Assembly (NCBI GenBank): GCA_019309605.1
Contig: JAFDFW010000176.1
Location: 1-6,589, forward strand
Direction of reading: 5' to 3'
Source of the DNA: Deltaproteobacteria bacterium
Lineage (GTDB): Bacteria > Myxococcota_A > Polyangia > Polyangiales > Houyiibacteriaceae
DNA length: 6,589 nucleotides
In this document: positions 1-6,416 of the stretch, piece after piece
How the letters are laid out: every line of letters starts with the position of its first letter
Position numbering within the stretch: position 1 is the first letter of the stretch
Notes under the pieces: generated by a model
The model's database searches: none
What the model saw: only the letters and a program-made list of their open reading frames with translations
Told to the model about the DNA's origin: nothing
Program-made: the position numbers and the translations under genes

Positions 1-774
1 TACTCGCGGCATTTGTTGTTGCCCGAGGTCGGTGAGCAAGGCCAAGCGAAGCTGCTGCAGGGCCGCGTGCTGTTGCTTGGCGCCGGCGGCCTCGGATCAC
101 CGGCAGCGCTCTACCTCGCAGCCGCAGGCGTCGGCACGATCGGCATCATCGATGGCGACACGGTCGACGAATCGAACCTGCAGCGTCAGATCTTGCATGG
201 TCTTGATCGCATCGGCGAGTCGAAGGTCGAAAGTGGCAAGCGCACGATCGAAAACCTCAACCCCGACGTGAACGTGATCGCCTTCAACGAGCGCCTCACG
301 CGACAAAACGTCGACCGTATCTTCGATCAAGACTGGGACGTCATCGTCGACGGCCTCGACAACTTCGCCACTCGCTACCTCGTCAACGACGCCAGTGTGT
401 GGAAGGACATCCCCGTCGTCCACGGTTCGATCTTCCGCTTCGATGGCCAAGTGACGACGTTCTGGCCGCGCCACGGTCCATGCTATCGCTGCTTGTACCC
501 GGAGCCGCCTCCGCCGCATCTCGCGCCGTCGTGCGCAGAGGCTGGGGTTCTCGGCGTCCTTCCCGGCGCGATTGGCACCCTGCAGGCCACCGAGGCGGTG
601 AAGATCGTCCTCGAACGCGGCGACCCCTTGGTCGGCCGGCTTCTGCAGTACGACTCGCTGCAGATGGAGTTCCGGACCTTCAAGCTGCGACGGAACAAGG
701 ACTGCCCGGTCTGCGGGGATCACCCGACGATTACGGACTACATCGACTACGAGCATTTTTGCTCCGGCGGGTGA
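1..774 (+). CDS. MoeB/ThiF/HesA-family adenylyltransferase (5' end outside window)
   Basis: This E1-like enzyme family adenylates the C-terminal Gly-Gly of a small sulfur-carrier protein (MoaD, ThiS or similar) in the cytoplasm, for molybdopterin, thiamine or related sulfur transfer. The frame is open from base 1 and begins YSRHLLLPEVG, the usual MoeB start region, so only a short N-terminal piece is missing; the TTG at 13 is not the real start. Counting from the first codon, the nucleotide-binding loop GAGGLGS is at 27-33, the acidic ATP site DGDTVDESNLQRQ at 51-63, Lys75 follows, and DGLDN is at 117-121. Zinc-binding pairs are CYRC (161-164) and CPVC (235-238), and the conserved cysteine is in SCAEAG (Cys178). 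The protein ends just after DYEHFC, where MoeZ/MOCS3-type proteins continue into a rhodanese domain, so this one lacks it. No carrier-protein gene is visible, so MoeB cannot be separated from ThiF. It converges on the TetR gene with 13 bases between the stop codons. Confidence 0.93.
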   Translation, partial: YSRHLLLPEVGEQGQAKLLQGRVLLLGAGGLGSPAALYLAAAGVGTIGIIDGDTVDESNLQRQILHGLDRIGESKVESGKRTIENLNPDVNVIAFNERLTRQNVDRIFDQDWDVIVDGLDNFATRYLVNDASVWKDIPVVHGSIFRFDGQVTTFWPRHGPCYRCLYPEPPPPHLAPSCAEAGVLGVLPGAIGTLQATEAVKIVLERGDPLVGRLLQYDSLQMEFRTFKLRRNKDCPVCGDHPTITDYIDYEHFCSGG

Positions 775-787
775 GCTGAGCGATCCG

Positions 788-1498
788 TCACCCAGGTTTG
801 GGCGTGTCCGTGCTCGGGACCGGCTGGTCTCGTTGCAATTCGGGCAGTGCCTCGCCTCTTCTAGACGCGATCCCTGTGAGGGTGAAGCATACGAGGTCGT
901 CAAAGACGGAATCAACCAACTGGAACACGGGCCCTTCGAGAATCGTGCGAAGATGAGAGACCTCGCCCGGTGTACTTCGAAGGGCCTCCGCAAGCATTCG
1001 AGTCGCCGATTCAGGTTCGAATCGCGCGACTGCGCTGGAAATCCCGGTACCTACGGTGAGGGATATCAAGGCGTAGTAAGTGTAAAAGGCGGTGCCTATA
1101 TCGAGCCCGAGGTCGACAAAGCGAGCGATGACCTGTTCGACATGGATCATCTGTCCCCCGGCCTGGGGCCGCAAACCGTGTAGGAGCACAGGGTACTCGT
1201 CGAACTTGTTACGGAGCTCCCATGCGTATTGGCGGGCCCACACCGCCCAATGCACGCCGGGGGCGGCCTCGGAGAGCTCCCACGTTTCGAGAACCGTGTC
1301 GCAAGCCAGCTCCCGAAGCGCTTCCTGCCCACGAACGTGAGTGTAGAGCGTTGCCCTACTGACCCCCAGTCGTTCGGCAAGATCGTCCATGGTCGGCTCG
1401 CGCCCGCGTATCGCGAGAATGGCCTCCCGCAGTTGCTCAACGGTGACCAGCGGTGGTCGTCCTCGTTCTCTGGTACGCACGGGGCCCGATTGCGCCAT
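788..1498 (-). CDS. TetR-family transcriptional regulator
   Basis: A 236-residue protein with the standard TetR layout. A basic N-terminus (RTRERGRPP, 8-16) leads into a three-helix DNA-binding domain, with the helix-turn-helix at about 36-57 (TMDDLAERLGVSRATLYTHV). A mostly helical C-terminal region of about 175 residues would form the ligand pocket and dimer interface, but I do not recognise its ligand class. The ATG at 1498 is favoured because it places the HTH at the normal distance from the N-terminus and because an extended -10 element ends six bases before it, giving a leaderless transcript; there is no good Shine-Dalgarno sequence. The gene is 62 bases downstream of the DHCR24-like gene on the same strand, so it may be transcribed both from its own promoter and by read-through. 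Regulation of its neighbours (flavoenzyme and secreted proteins) is the natural guess for a TetR in this position, but it is unproven. Confidence 0.93.
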   Translation of the reverse strand: MAQSGPVRTRERGRPPLVTVEQLREAILAIRGREPTMDDLAERLGVSRATLYTHVRGQEALRELACDTVLETWELSEAAPGVHWAVWARQYAWELRNKFDEYPVLLHGLRPQAGGQMIHVEQVIARFVDLGLDIGTAFYTYYALISLTVGTGISSAVARFEPESATRMLAEALRSTPGEVSHLRTILEGPVFQLVDSVFDDLVCFTLTGIASRRGEALPELQRDQPVPSTDTPKPG

Positions 1499-1504
1499 GT
1501 TCTT

Positions 1505-1513
1505 AGTCTAGCA
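1505..1513 (-). promoter_or_regulatory. Extended -10 promoter of the TetR gene, leaderless spacing
   Basis: Read on the minus strand the sequence is TGCTAGACT, then AAGAAC, then the ATG of the TetR gene. This fits an extended -10 (TG-N-TAGACT) with only six bases before the start codon, so transcription would begin at or next to the A of the ATG. No convincing -35 hexamer is found 16-18 bases upstream, which is common for extended -10 promoters. The same architecture and spacing recur at 6571-6588. Inferred from sequence only. Confidence 0.5.
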
Positions 1514-1560
1514 CATTCGGTTCGGCGCTTGAGATTCGGGACAGTCGCTTCACGCTAACC

Positions 1561-3192
1561 TCATTCCGCGGCATCGGCATTCCACGATCGCTCCTCGTCG
1601 AGGAAGCCAAGTGGATCGACCTCCGGCTTCACCTTTTCGTAAATCGTCGGGAAGGCTCCTTCGCCCGCGTATTTGGTCCGCATCTCTTGCCACAGGTTGT
1701 GGTCGAACATCTCGTGAAACTCGTCTTCGGTACCGAACAGATCACAATAGGTGTGGACAAACCCACCCAACGATCGAACCTCACGCTCGAGCTTGCGAAC
1801 CCGGGTGACGGTGTCGAATCGCTCGTCGCCGTCCTTGATGCGCTGCGGAATGCCGTAGATGCCAATATCGAGGTAGGCCCCCATTTCCGGTCGCCCGCTG
1901 TATGACTTGCCGCGATTCCGAGGCAGCCGGACGAGCCCGCCATGGTCGATGACTTTGCAGGGGTAGGCCAAGAGCGGATAGATCTCGAAGTCGTCGTGCA
2001 CGCGCGCGACCATGTCCGCGAAGTGTTCCGCCGGGAACGCGTACTCCTGCCATACCTGCTTGCGGATGGTATTCTCGCGCTCTTCTTGCGGACGCGTGCC
2101 CTTGAGAAAGGACGCGTTGGGCGGGAGCATCCACCCCATCGTGTAGCGGAACCACGCCTCGTTCGCGGTCGGTAGAATCTGCGCGAGGCACATGCACATG
2201 CTCCGGTCGTGGCGCATGAGGTAGTCGTACATCGGGATGAGCTCCTCGTGACGCTCATCCTCGCCGAGCTCGAGCATGCTTTCCACGTGCTTGTAGAAGA
2301 GGGGCCTGATGTGATGATCCACGGGGTTGATCGGGAGTCGGCCGGCGCCGACTTCCGCTTCAGTCGCGAGGTAACCCTCCATCAATACGGCGCGATCCTT
2401 TCCGAAAATCAGAGTCTCGAGAAAGTGCGGAGGGTTGTCGTCCTTCACCAAGCGCGCGTATTCCTCGGCGTAGGCCTCGAGCGAGTAGAACGGACGATAG
2501 ACCAGCCGGACGTGCGAGGACGCCGGGATCACCCGCATCTCGAGTGCGACGAGCAGCCCAAGCGTTCCGTGGCTCCAGGGGAGAGCACGGAAGAGGTCTG
2601 CATGTTCGTTATCGGCCGTCGCTCGCACGAGCTCACCATTCGCAGTGACGATCTCGTACGCCGTGACCGTGTCGTGAACCAGCCCGCTTACATGCGAATG
2701 CGTCGTCATTCCCACCGCCATCACCAAGCCGCCCATCGTCGCGTCCTTCATCTCGATCGTGGCCTCCAGCTGAAGGCCTCGGCCGTCGAGATAACGCGCA
2801 ACCTCGCCCACGGTGACGAACGGTTCGAGCCGGACGACACCGCGCGCCTCATCGACCTCGAGGATGGCGGTCAAGTCGCTCATGCCAACGGTCTGCGACC
2901 CGGACTTGTCGGACATGCGCGTATTCATCGACGCGGCACCCTTGCGATCAGTGCGGAGCGGCTGCTGGGCCCACGCGGCACCCTCCGCTCGTGCATTGCC
3001 ATATCGCTTGACCTCGGCCTGGACACGGGAGACGCGCGCATCGTGGTCCTGTGGCGCTGGGCCTTTTCGGAACCACGACTTCCCTCGTTCCCACGCGGAC
3101 GCCATCGTGCCCAACGGGAGGGCGACTCCGATGATGGTCCACTCCCGGTGCTCTTCCGCCCACTTCTTCGCCACTTCAACAATCTTGGTCAT
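1561..3192 (-). CDS. FAD-dependent oxidoreductase, delta24-sterol reductase (DHCR24/Diminuto)-like
   Basis: A 543-residue protein that follows vertebrate DHCR24 nearly end to end, as compared from memory. DHCR24 uses FAD and NADPH to reduce the C24-C25 double bond in sterol side chains. Visible parts: a hydrophobic N-terminal segment at about 18-34, matching the membrane anchor of DHCR24; an FAD-binding PCMH-type domain at about 101-223, with LTAILEVDEARGVVRLEP, ATMGGLVMAVGM, SGLVHDTVTAYEIV and DLFRALPWSHGTLGLL; then the DHCR24-type C-terminal half with YKHVES, FRYTMGWMLPP, AYLDIGIYG and EFHEMFDHNLWQEMR. Human DHCR24 is 516 residues, so this is full length with a slightly longer tail. The ATG at 3192 has GAGGA eight bases upstream. 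The gene lies 74 bases after the secreted-protein gene on the same strand, probably co-transcribed. Bacterial relatives may act on sterols, other isoprenoids or methylene fatty acids (as in tuberculostearic acid formation). The family is near certain, the substrate is not. Confidence 0.9.
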   Translation of the reverse strand: MTKIVEVAKKWAEEHREWTIIGVALPLGTMASAWERGKSWFRKGPAPQDHDARVSRVQAEVKRYGNARAEGAAWAQQPLRTDRKGAASMNTRMSDKSGSQTVGMSDLTAILEVDEARGVVRLEPFVTVGEVARYLDGRGLQLEATIEMKDATMGGLVMAVGMTTHSHVSGLVHDTVTAYEIVTANGELVRATADNEHADLFRALPWSHGTLGLLVALEMRVIPASSHVRLVYRPFYSLEAYAEEYARLVKDDNPPHFLETLIFGKDRAVLMEGYLATEAEVGAGRLPINPVDHHIRPLFYKHVESMLELGEDERHEELIPMYDYLMRHDRSMCMCLAQILPTANEAWFRYTMGWMLPPNASFLKGTRPQEERENTIRKQVWQEYAFPAEHFADMVARVHDDFEIYPLLAYPCKVIDHGGLVRLPRNRGKSYSGRPEMGAYLDIGIYGIPQRIKDGDERFDTVTRVRKLEREVRSLGGFVHTYCDLFGTEDEFHEMFDHNLWQEMRTKYAGEGAFPTIYEKVKPEVDPLGFLDEERSWNADAAE

Positions 3193-3216
3193 ACTTTGCT
3201 TCCTCGTTCTTCCGAT

Positions 3217-3256
3217 GCGCCTCCTGGCGCTTCTTCGCGACAGCGCCAGGAGGTGC
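3217..3256 (-). repeat. Strong inverted repeat / stem-loop between the secreted-protein and flavoenzyme genes
   Basis: The arms 3219-3230 and 3243-3254 pair through GCGCCAGGAGG, with 11 perfect pairs (3220-3230 with 3243-3253) plus an inner T-A pair (3231/3242), leaving a loop of about 10 bases. Outside is one mismatch (G-T on the plus strand, C-A on the minus strand), then two more pairs. On the coding (minus) strand the hairpin begins 10 bases past the stop codon at 3267 and ends 24 bases before the ATG at 3192, leaving the GAGGA ribosome site single-stranded. No U-run follows on the minus strand, so it is not a canonical intrinsic terminator. It is more likely an intra-operon stem that attenuates or stabilises the upstream mRNA end. 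The pairing is seen directly; the role is inferred. Confidence 0.7.
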
Positions 3257-3266
3257 TTGCAGTCGC

Positions 3267-4820
3267 CTACCTGACGAGGCAGACCCCAGCCCTTCGGTCT
3301 GCTTCACAGTCGCCGGCGTAGAGGGGTTCGTCGTTCTGGAAGTCTGCGTTGTCGCAGTTCTTCCATCCTTGACCGGACACATCGATGTTTGCGCAGAAGG
3401 CTTCTTGATCGCAACCATCGCCGTCGACCTCGGCTCCGTTCGGGGTGTCCGGACAGAAGTCGGTCGAGTTGTGTTCACCGTCGCCGTCCGAGTCCTTGAA
3501 CGACGCGAAACCGGCCGGGTTGTGTCGCCTGTTGACCGCACGGTTGCGGGCCTCGAGCTCCGCGTTGCGCTCCTCCGGCGTGACCATGGGGTGATCAGCC
3601 GGCAGGTAGTCCCACACGTCTTCCAGCGGGACGACGATGTGGCTCGGCGCGACCAGAGCATCGGGATCTGCGGGTACGTTCCAACGCATGAAGACCGCCC
3701 CTTGTTCGTGGTCGCGAGTATCGAGCCAGTTGGGGACGCCGGGATCTTCGTGCGCGATCACGTACCGGAACACGCCGTCCGAGTCCTGATGAGACCGGAA
3801 CAGGTTGTGCGAGACCAGGCGCGAGCTGTAGTCGAGGGACTCCAGCCAACGGTTGCCAAGCTGGATGTTCCCAGCCCGAACGTCGGATTCCTCTCGCTCG
3901 ATGATGATCGCCATGTCGGGCGGGAGGTCGTACTTGGCGTTCGTGGTCAGGTTGTTCGCCTGGCCCTGCCCGGCCCCAGGAATGAGGTCCGCGCCTGGAG
4001 GGGGAAAGCTGCCACCGGCGGTCAGGTCCGCCATGAAGAAGTTGTAGGGGAGCGTCGAGAGGGTGTCGAGAATGCCCCGTTGCCCAGGGGGAAGTGGAAT
4101 GGGAAAGCCGGGGAAAGGCCCAACAATGGTCAACCCCGCCGTGAGGGTGTCTCCAAAGAACTTGCCTGGCGTGAGCGTTGGCACAGGGGTCAGGCCAGTG
4201 TCTTCACCGACGACCTCCACCTGAACCGAGGGCTCGATCTCCGTCTCCCAGTCCGCGAAAATGACGCGAGCGATCAGCTGGCCGCCATCTGGGATCCCCA
4301 GGAAGTTGGGTGCTCCCGTCGTGTTGGACGCGGCCAGAAAGATCTCGTAGCTGCCGTCCTCTCCGACGACCATTTCGTCGCTCGTGATGAGCTCGGATCC
4401 CACGAAGTTCGGGTCGATGACTTGGAACGTGACGAAGTCGGCAGACTCCAGGTTGCCGAACACCCGGTAGGTGAACGCGGGGCTCAGCGGATCCACTGAG
4501 ATCTGGGTCTGGTCTGGGCTGTCGAACCCGATCTTGCAGACCACTCCGGGACACCGAGCCACAAGCGGGTGCCGGGGATCCTTCTCGTACTCGTCGTACG
4601 CGAAGTCTAGGAGGCGAAGCACGTGACGCAGGCCCTCCGCCTGGTCGATCCCGTCGACGGGCTCGTTGTTTTGGACGACGGTTTTGGCCCATTGGAGCTG
4701 TCCAAGGAGCAAGTCGAAACCGTCGCCAGAGGATTGCGCGTTCGCCGACGAAGCGGCGAACGAAAGGGTGATAGTCGCTAACGCCGCGGCCAACGCGAAC
4801 GCTGAGTATTTGGTTTTCAT
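3267..4820 (-). CDS. Secreted DUF1214-like protein with C-terminal thrombospondin type-3-like segment
   Basis: A 517-residue exported protein of unknown function. Residues 1-28 are a Sec signal peptide (MKTK, hydrophobic core, ANA|QS cleavage). Residues 30-435 form a domain shared with the divergent gene at 5038: AEGLRHVLRLLDF (61-73), a CPGVVC cysteine pair (90 and 95), GSYEI (156-160), GNIQLGNRWLESLDY (317-331), and PGVPNWLDT with FMRW (360-380). The last motif resembles the C-terminal core of DUF1214 proteins, from memory. Residues 442-471 (DSDGDGEHNSTDFCPDTPNG, then VDGDGCDQ) are a thrombospondin type-3-like calcium-binding repeat. Six cysteines lie between 456 and 514, enough for three disulfides. 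There is no C-terminal membrane anchor, so it is periplasmic, surface-held or released. The ATG has AAGGA about nine bases upstream. It is first in the minus-strand unit, ahead of the DHCR24-like gene. Cargo or enzymatic activity is not evident. Confidence 0.88.
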   Translation of the reverse strand: MKTKYSAFALAAALATITLSFAASSANAQSSGDGFDLLLGQLQWAKTVVQNNEPVDGIDQAEGLRHVLRLLDFAYDEYEKDPRHPLVARCPGVVCKIGFDSPDQTQISVDPLSPAFTYRVFGNLESADFVTFQVIDPNFVGSELITSDEMVVGEDGSYEIFLAASNTTGAPNFLGIPDGGQLIARVIFADWETEIEPSVQVEVVGEDTGLTPVPTLTPGKFFGDTLTAGLTIVGPFPGFPIPLPPGQRGILDTLSTLPYNFFMADLTAGGSFPPPGADLIPGAGQGQANNLTTNAKYDLPPDMAIIIEREESDVRAGNIQLGNRWLESLDYSSRLVSHNLFRSHQDSDGVFRYVIAHEDPGVPNWLDTRDHEQGAVFMRWNVPADPDALVAPSHIVVPLEDVWDYLPADHPMVTPEERNAELEARNRAVNRRHNPAGFASFKDSDGDGEHNSTDFCPDTPNGAEVDGDGCDQEAFCANIDVSGQGWKNCDNADFQNDEPLYAGDCEADRRAGVCLVR

Positions 4821-4843
4821 GACGAGTTTCCTTCGGGGTTGGG

Positions 4844-4883
4844 GGTTAATCAGTCAGATCGTTCAATTATCAGACGGATTACC
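4844..4883. promoter_or_regulatory. Imperfect dyad in the divergent intergenic region, possible operator
   Basis: GGTTAATCAGTC at 4844-4855 is mirrored by GACGGATTACC at 4873-4883, with ten pairings, one mismatch and one single-base bulge, around a 17-base centre. It lies in the AT-rich part of the 217-base region between the two divergent paralogues and overlaps the candidate -10 at 4866-4871. That position would suit a repressor such as the nearby TetR protein, although the centre is longer than in most TetR operators. The symmetry is visible but imperfect and could be chance. Confidence 0.25.
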
Positions 4884-4892
4884 AGAAAGCAA
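4866..4892 (-). promoter_or_regulatory. Candidate promoter for the secreted-protein / flavoenzyme unit
   Basis: Read on the minus strand, TTGCTT (4892-4887) and GATAAT (4871-4866) are separated by 15 bases and resemble -35 and -10 elements. The -10 is a close match to TATAAT, the -35 is weaker and the spacer is short. The elements sit in a markedly AT-rich stretch (about 4846-4935) within an otherwise GC-rich window, about 45 bases before the ATG at 4820, leaving room for the AAGGA ribosome site. No comparably good promoter was found for the divergent gene at 5038. Confidence 0.35.
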
Positions 4893-4968
4893 TCTAGAAA
4901 TGAGAACATACTGTAAACATTGGGAATTATGGCGATGGCACTCGGCTGGGAAACAAGACAACCGTCCC

Positions 4969-4993
4969 GTGCCTGTGCCGGCGTCGGCGCTGG
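4969..4993 (-). repeat. Degenerate inverted copy of the 3'-end hexamer repeat
   Basis: Read on the minus strand, this 25-base stretch matches the repeat family at 6425-6520 at about 20 of 25 positions (plus-strand GTGCCTGTGCCGGCGTCGGC versus GTGCCGGTGCCAGCGTCAGT for the first 20). It lies just upstream of the gene at 5038, so that gene has related repeat sequence on both sides in opposite orientation. In GC-rich DNA such similarity may arise by chance. Confidence 0.25.
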
Positions 4994-5037
4994 CCTTTGA
5001 CTCGGTCCGTCGGTAGAACCCCTATCGGAGGTTCCTC

Positions 5038-6416
5038 ATGCGTCGCTTTGCTTGTTTCCTGACCCTGATCTCATTCGCTTGTCTCCTCACTTCTCCCAGC
5101 GCCCGTGCCCAAGACAGCGATGCGGCCTTTCAAACCTTCCTCGATGCGCTTCAAACGTCGCGCGAGCTGGTGCTCAGCACGACCTCCGAGGATGGGACCG
5201 ATCGGGCCGAGGGGCTGCGTCACATCATTCGTTTGATCGAGATGCAGAACGCGCCGGCCACCGACGATACGATGTGGCCAATCCTCACGTGGGGCGTTGT
5301 CCGAGTATCGTCTGCAAGGTCGGGTTCGACAATCCCGACTTCACGTACATCAACGTGGCGCCGATCAGCGCCGAGTACACGTATCGGATTCATGGCAAGC
5401 GCGGGACGGTGCCGTACATCAGCATGCAGGTCTTCGACAACCCGCTCGGCGGCGAGATTGTCATGACTTCGGAAGACCTGATCGTGGAGGCCGATGGGAG
5501 CTACGAGATCATCCTCAGCGCGACGCCGCACGAAGGAAACTGGATGGAGCTCAAGCCGGGCGCGCTTCGGTTCATCCTTCGCAATGGGTTTTATGATTGG
5601 AACGACGAGGTCGAAGCAAGCGTCGCGGTCGAAGTCATTGCGGGCCCGATGAGTGGTCCGGTGCCGCACCTCACACCTGCGGAATTTGTGGCGGACGTTA
5701 CGGCGCTATCGTCACGGCTGGTCAATATCCCGGTCACGATGCAGGGCGCTCGAGGCCGTTGGCCCCTCAACGACTTGAACGAACCGGACCCGGGTGCGTT
5801 TGGTATTCCCGGGGCTGGGGTGCCGAGCGCGATCAGTAGTGCGGGCCGCTATGCTCTCGCGGAAGACGAGGCGCTGATCATCGAGACGCCCGAGCCCTCG
5901 GTGGTTCACGGAGGGATTCAGCTTGGCAACCTCTGGGTTGAATCGATCGACTATCAGACCCACCAAACTTCGCTCAATTGGTTCCAGTCGACGCCCGACG
6001 AGGACGGGATCATTCGATACGTCTTGGCGCACGCAGACCCCGGCGTGCCGAACTGGCTCGACATCTCGGGCCATCAGGAAGGGGGCATCTTCATGCGTTG
6101 GCAGAGTCCGTCGGAGGACGAGTATCCGGACAAGCCGACCGTGAAGCTGGTCGCCTTCGACGACATCCGCGCCAACCTGCCGGCGGGACACCCCACGGTG
6201 ACGCTGGAGGAGCGGGCGGCCGTGTTGCAGGAGCGCTATGAGGCGGTGAACAAGCGGCGGAACCCAACGAGCCAATTCGATGCGCAGGCGCAGGCGACCG
6301 GTGGAAGCAGTGGCTGCGCGGCGGGCGGGCAAGGGCAGGGGCAGGCTGAATGGGGTCTCGCGTTGCTGATGCTCGCGGGCGTATGGCGGATCCGGTCACG
6401 CTCCCGGACTCGATAG
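5038..6416 (+). CDS. Secreted DUF1214-like paralogue, frameshifted, with MYXO-CTERM-like tail
   Basis: The gene spans two frames. The ATG at 5038 (GGAGG six bases upstream) opens a signal peptide (ARA|QD after residue 24) and a segment matching the divergent protein, including DRAEGLRHIIRLIE. From about 5274 the match moves to the -1 frame and runs through RCPSIVCKVGFDNPD, GSYEI, GGIQLGNLWVESIDY, DPGVPNWLD, FMRW and EAVNKRRNP to the TAG at 6416. Left uncorrected, the first frame ends at 5466 after 142 residues and the second has no signal peptide. Adding one base near 5265-5295 gives a single 459-residue protein that aligns with the paralogue almost without gaps there. No X XXY YYZ slippery heptamer is seen, so a one-base deletion or a sequencing error is more likely than programmed shifting. 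Unlike the paralogue it lacks the thrombospondin-like segment and ends in a membrane-sorting tail. The function is unknown, probably surface or envelope. Confidence 0.82.
6315..6413 (+). other. MYXO-CTERM-like C-terminal sorting tail of the 5038-6416 protein
   Basis: The last 33 residues read Cys, a Gly/Gln-rich stretch (AAGGQGQGQAE), a hydrophobic segment (WGLALLMLAGVW) and an Arg-rich end (RIRSRSRTR). This is the layout of MYXO-CTERM signals, in which an invariant Cys precedes a transmembrane helix and a basic end and is thought to be processed by a myxosortase. The hydrophobic part is short and the Cys sits a little far from it, so it is a divergent example. It supports a myxobacterial-type host and surface anchoring. 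Confidence 0.55.

Noticed and set aside
97..993. Long minus-strand open frame (298 codons) opposite the adenylyltransferase
   Set aside because: It lies antisense to a clearly recognisable MoeB/ThiF-type protein and has no family resemblance; it is a GC-driven shadow frame.
2209..3321. 370-codon plus-strand open frame opposite the DHCR24-like gene
   Set aside because: Composition follows the complement of the real gene and no domain is recognisable; the minus-strand protein is unmistakable.
3369..4499. 376-codon plus-strand open frame opposite the secreted protein
   Set aside because: It is antisense to a gene with signal peptide, paralogue and ribosome site; it shows no motifs of its own.
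4997..5025. Plus-strand TTGACT (4997-5002) as a -35 element for the gene at 5038
   Set aside because: The hexamer 17 bases downstream (CCCTAT) is a poor -10, and a start there would run into the ribosome site at 5027-5031.
5271..5297. Programmed -1 ribosomal frameshifting in the paralogue
   Set aside because: The shift direction fits, but no X XXY YYZ heptamer in the required phase was found in the interval, so a mutation or sequencing error is simpler.
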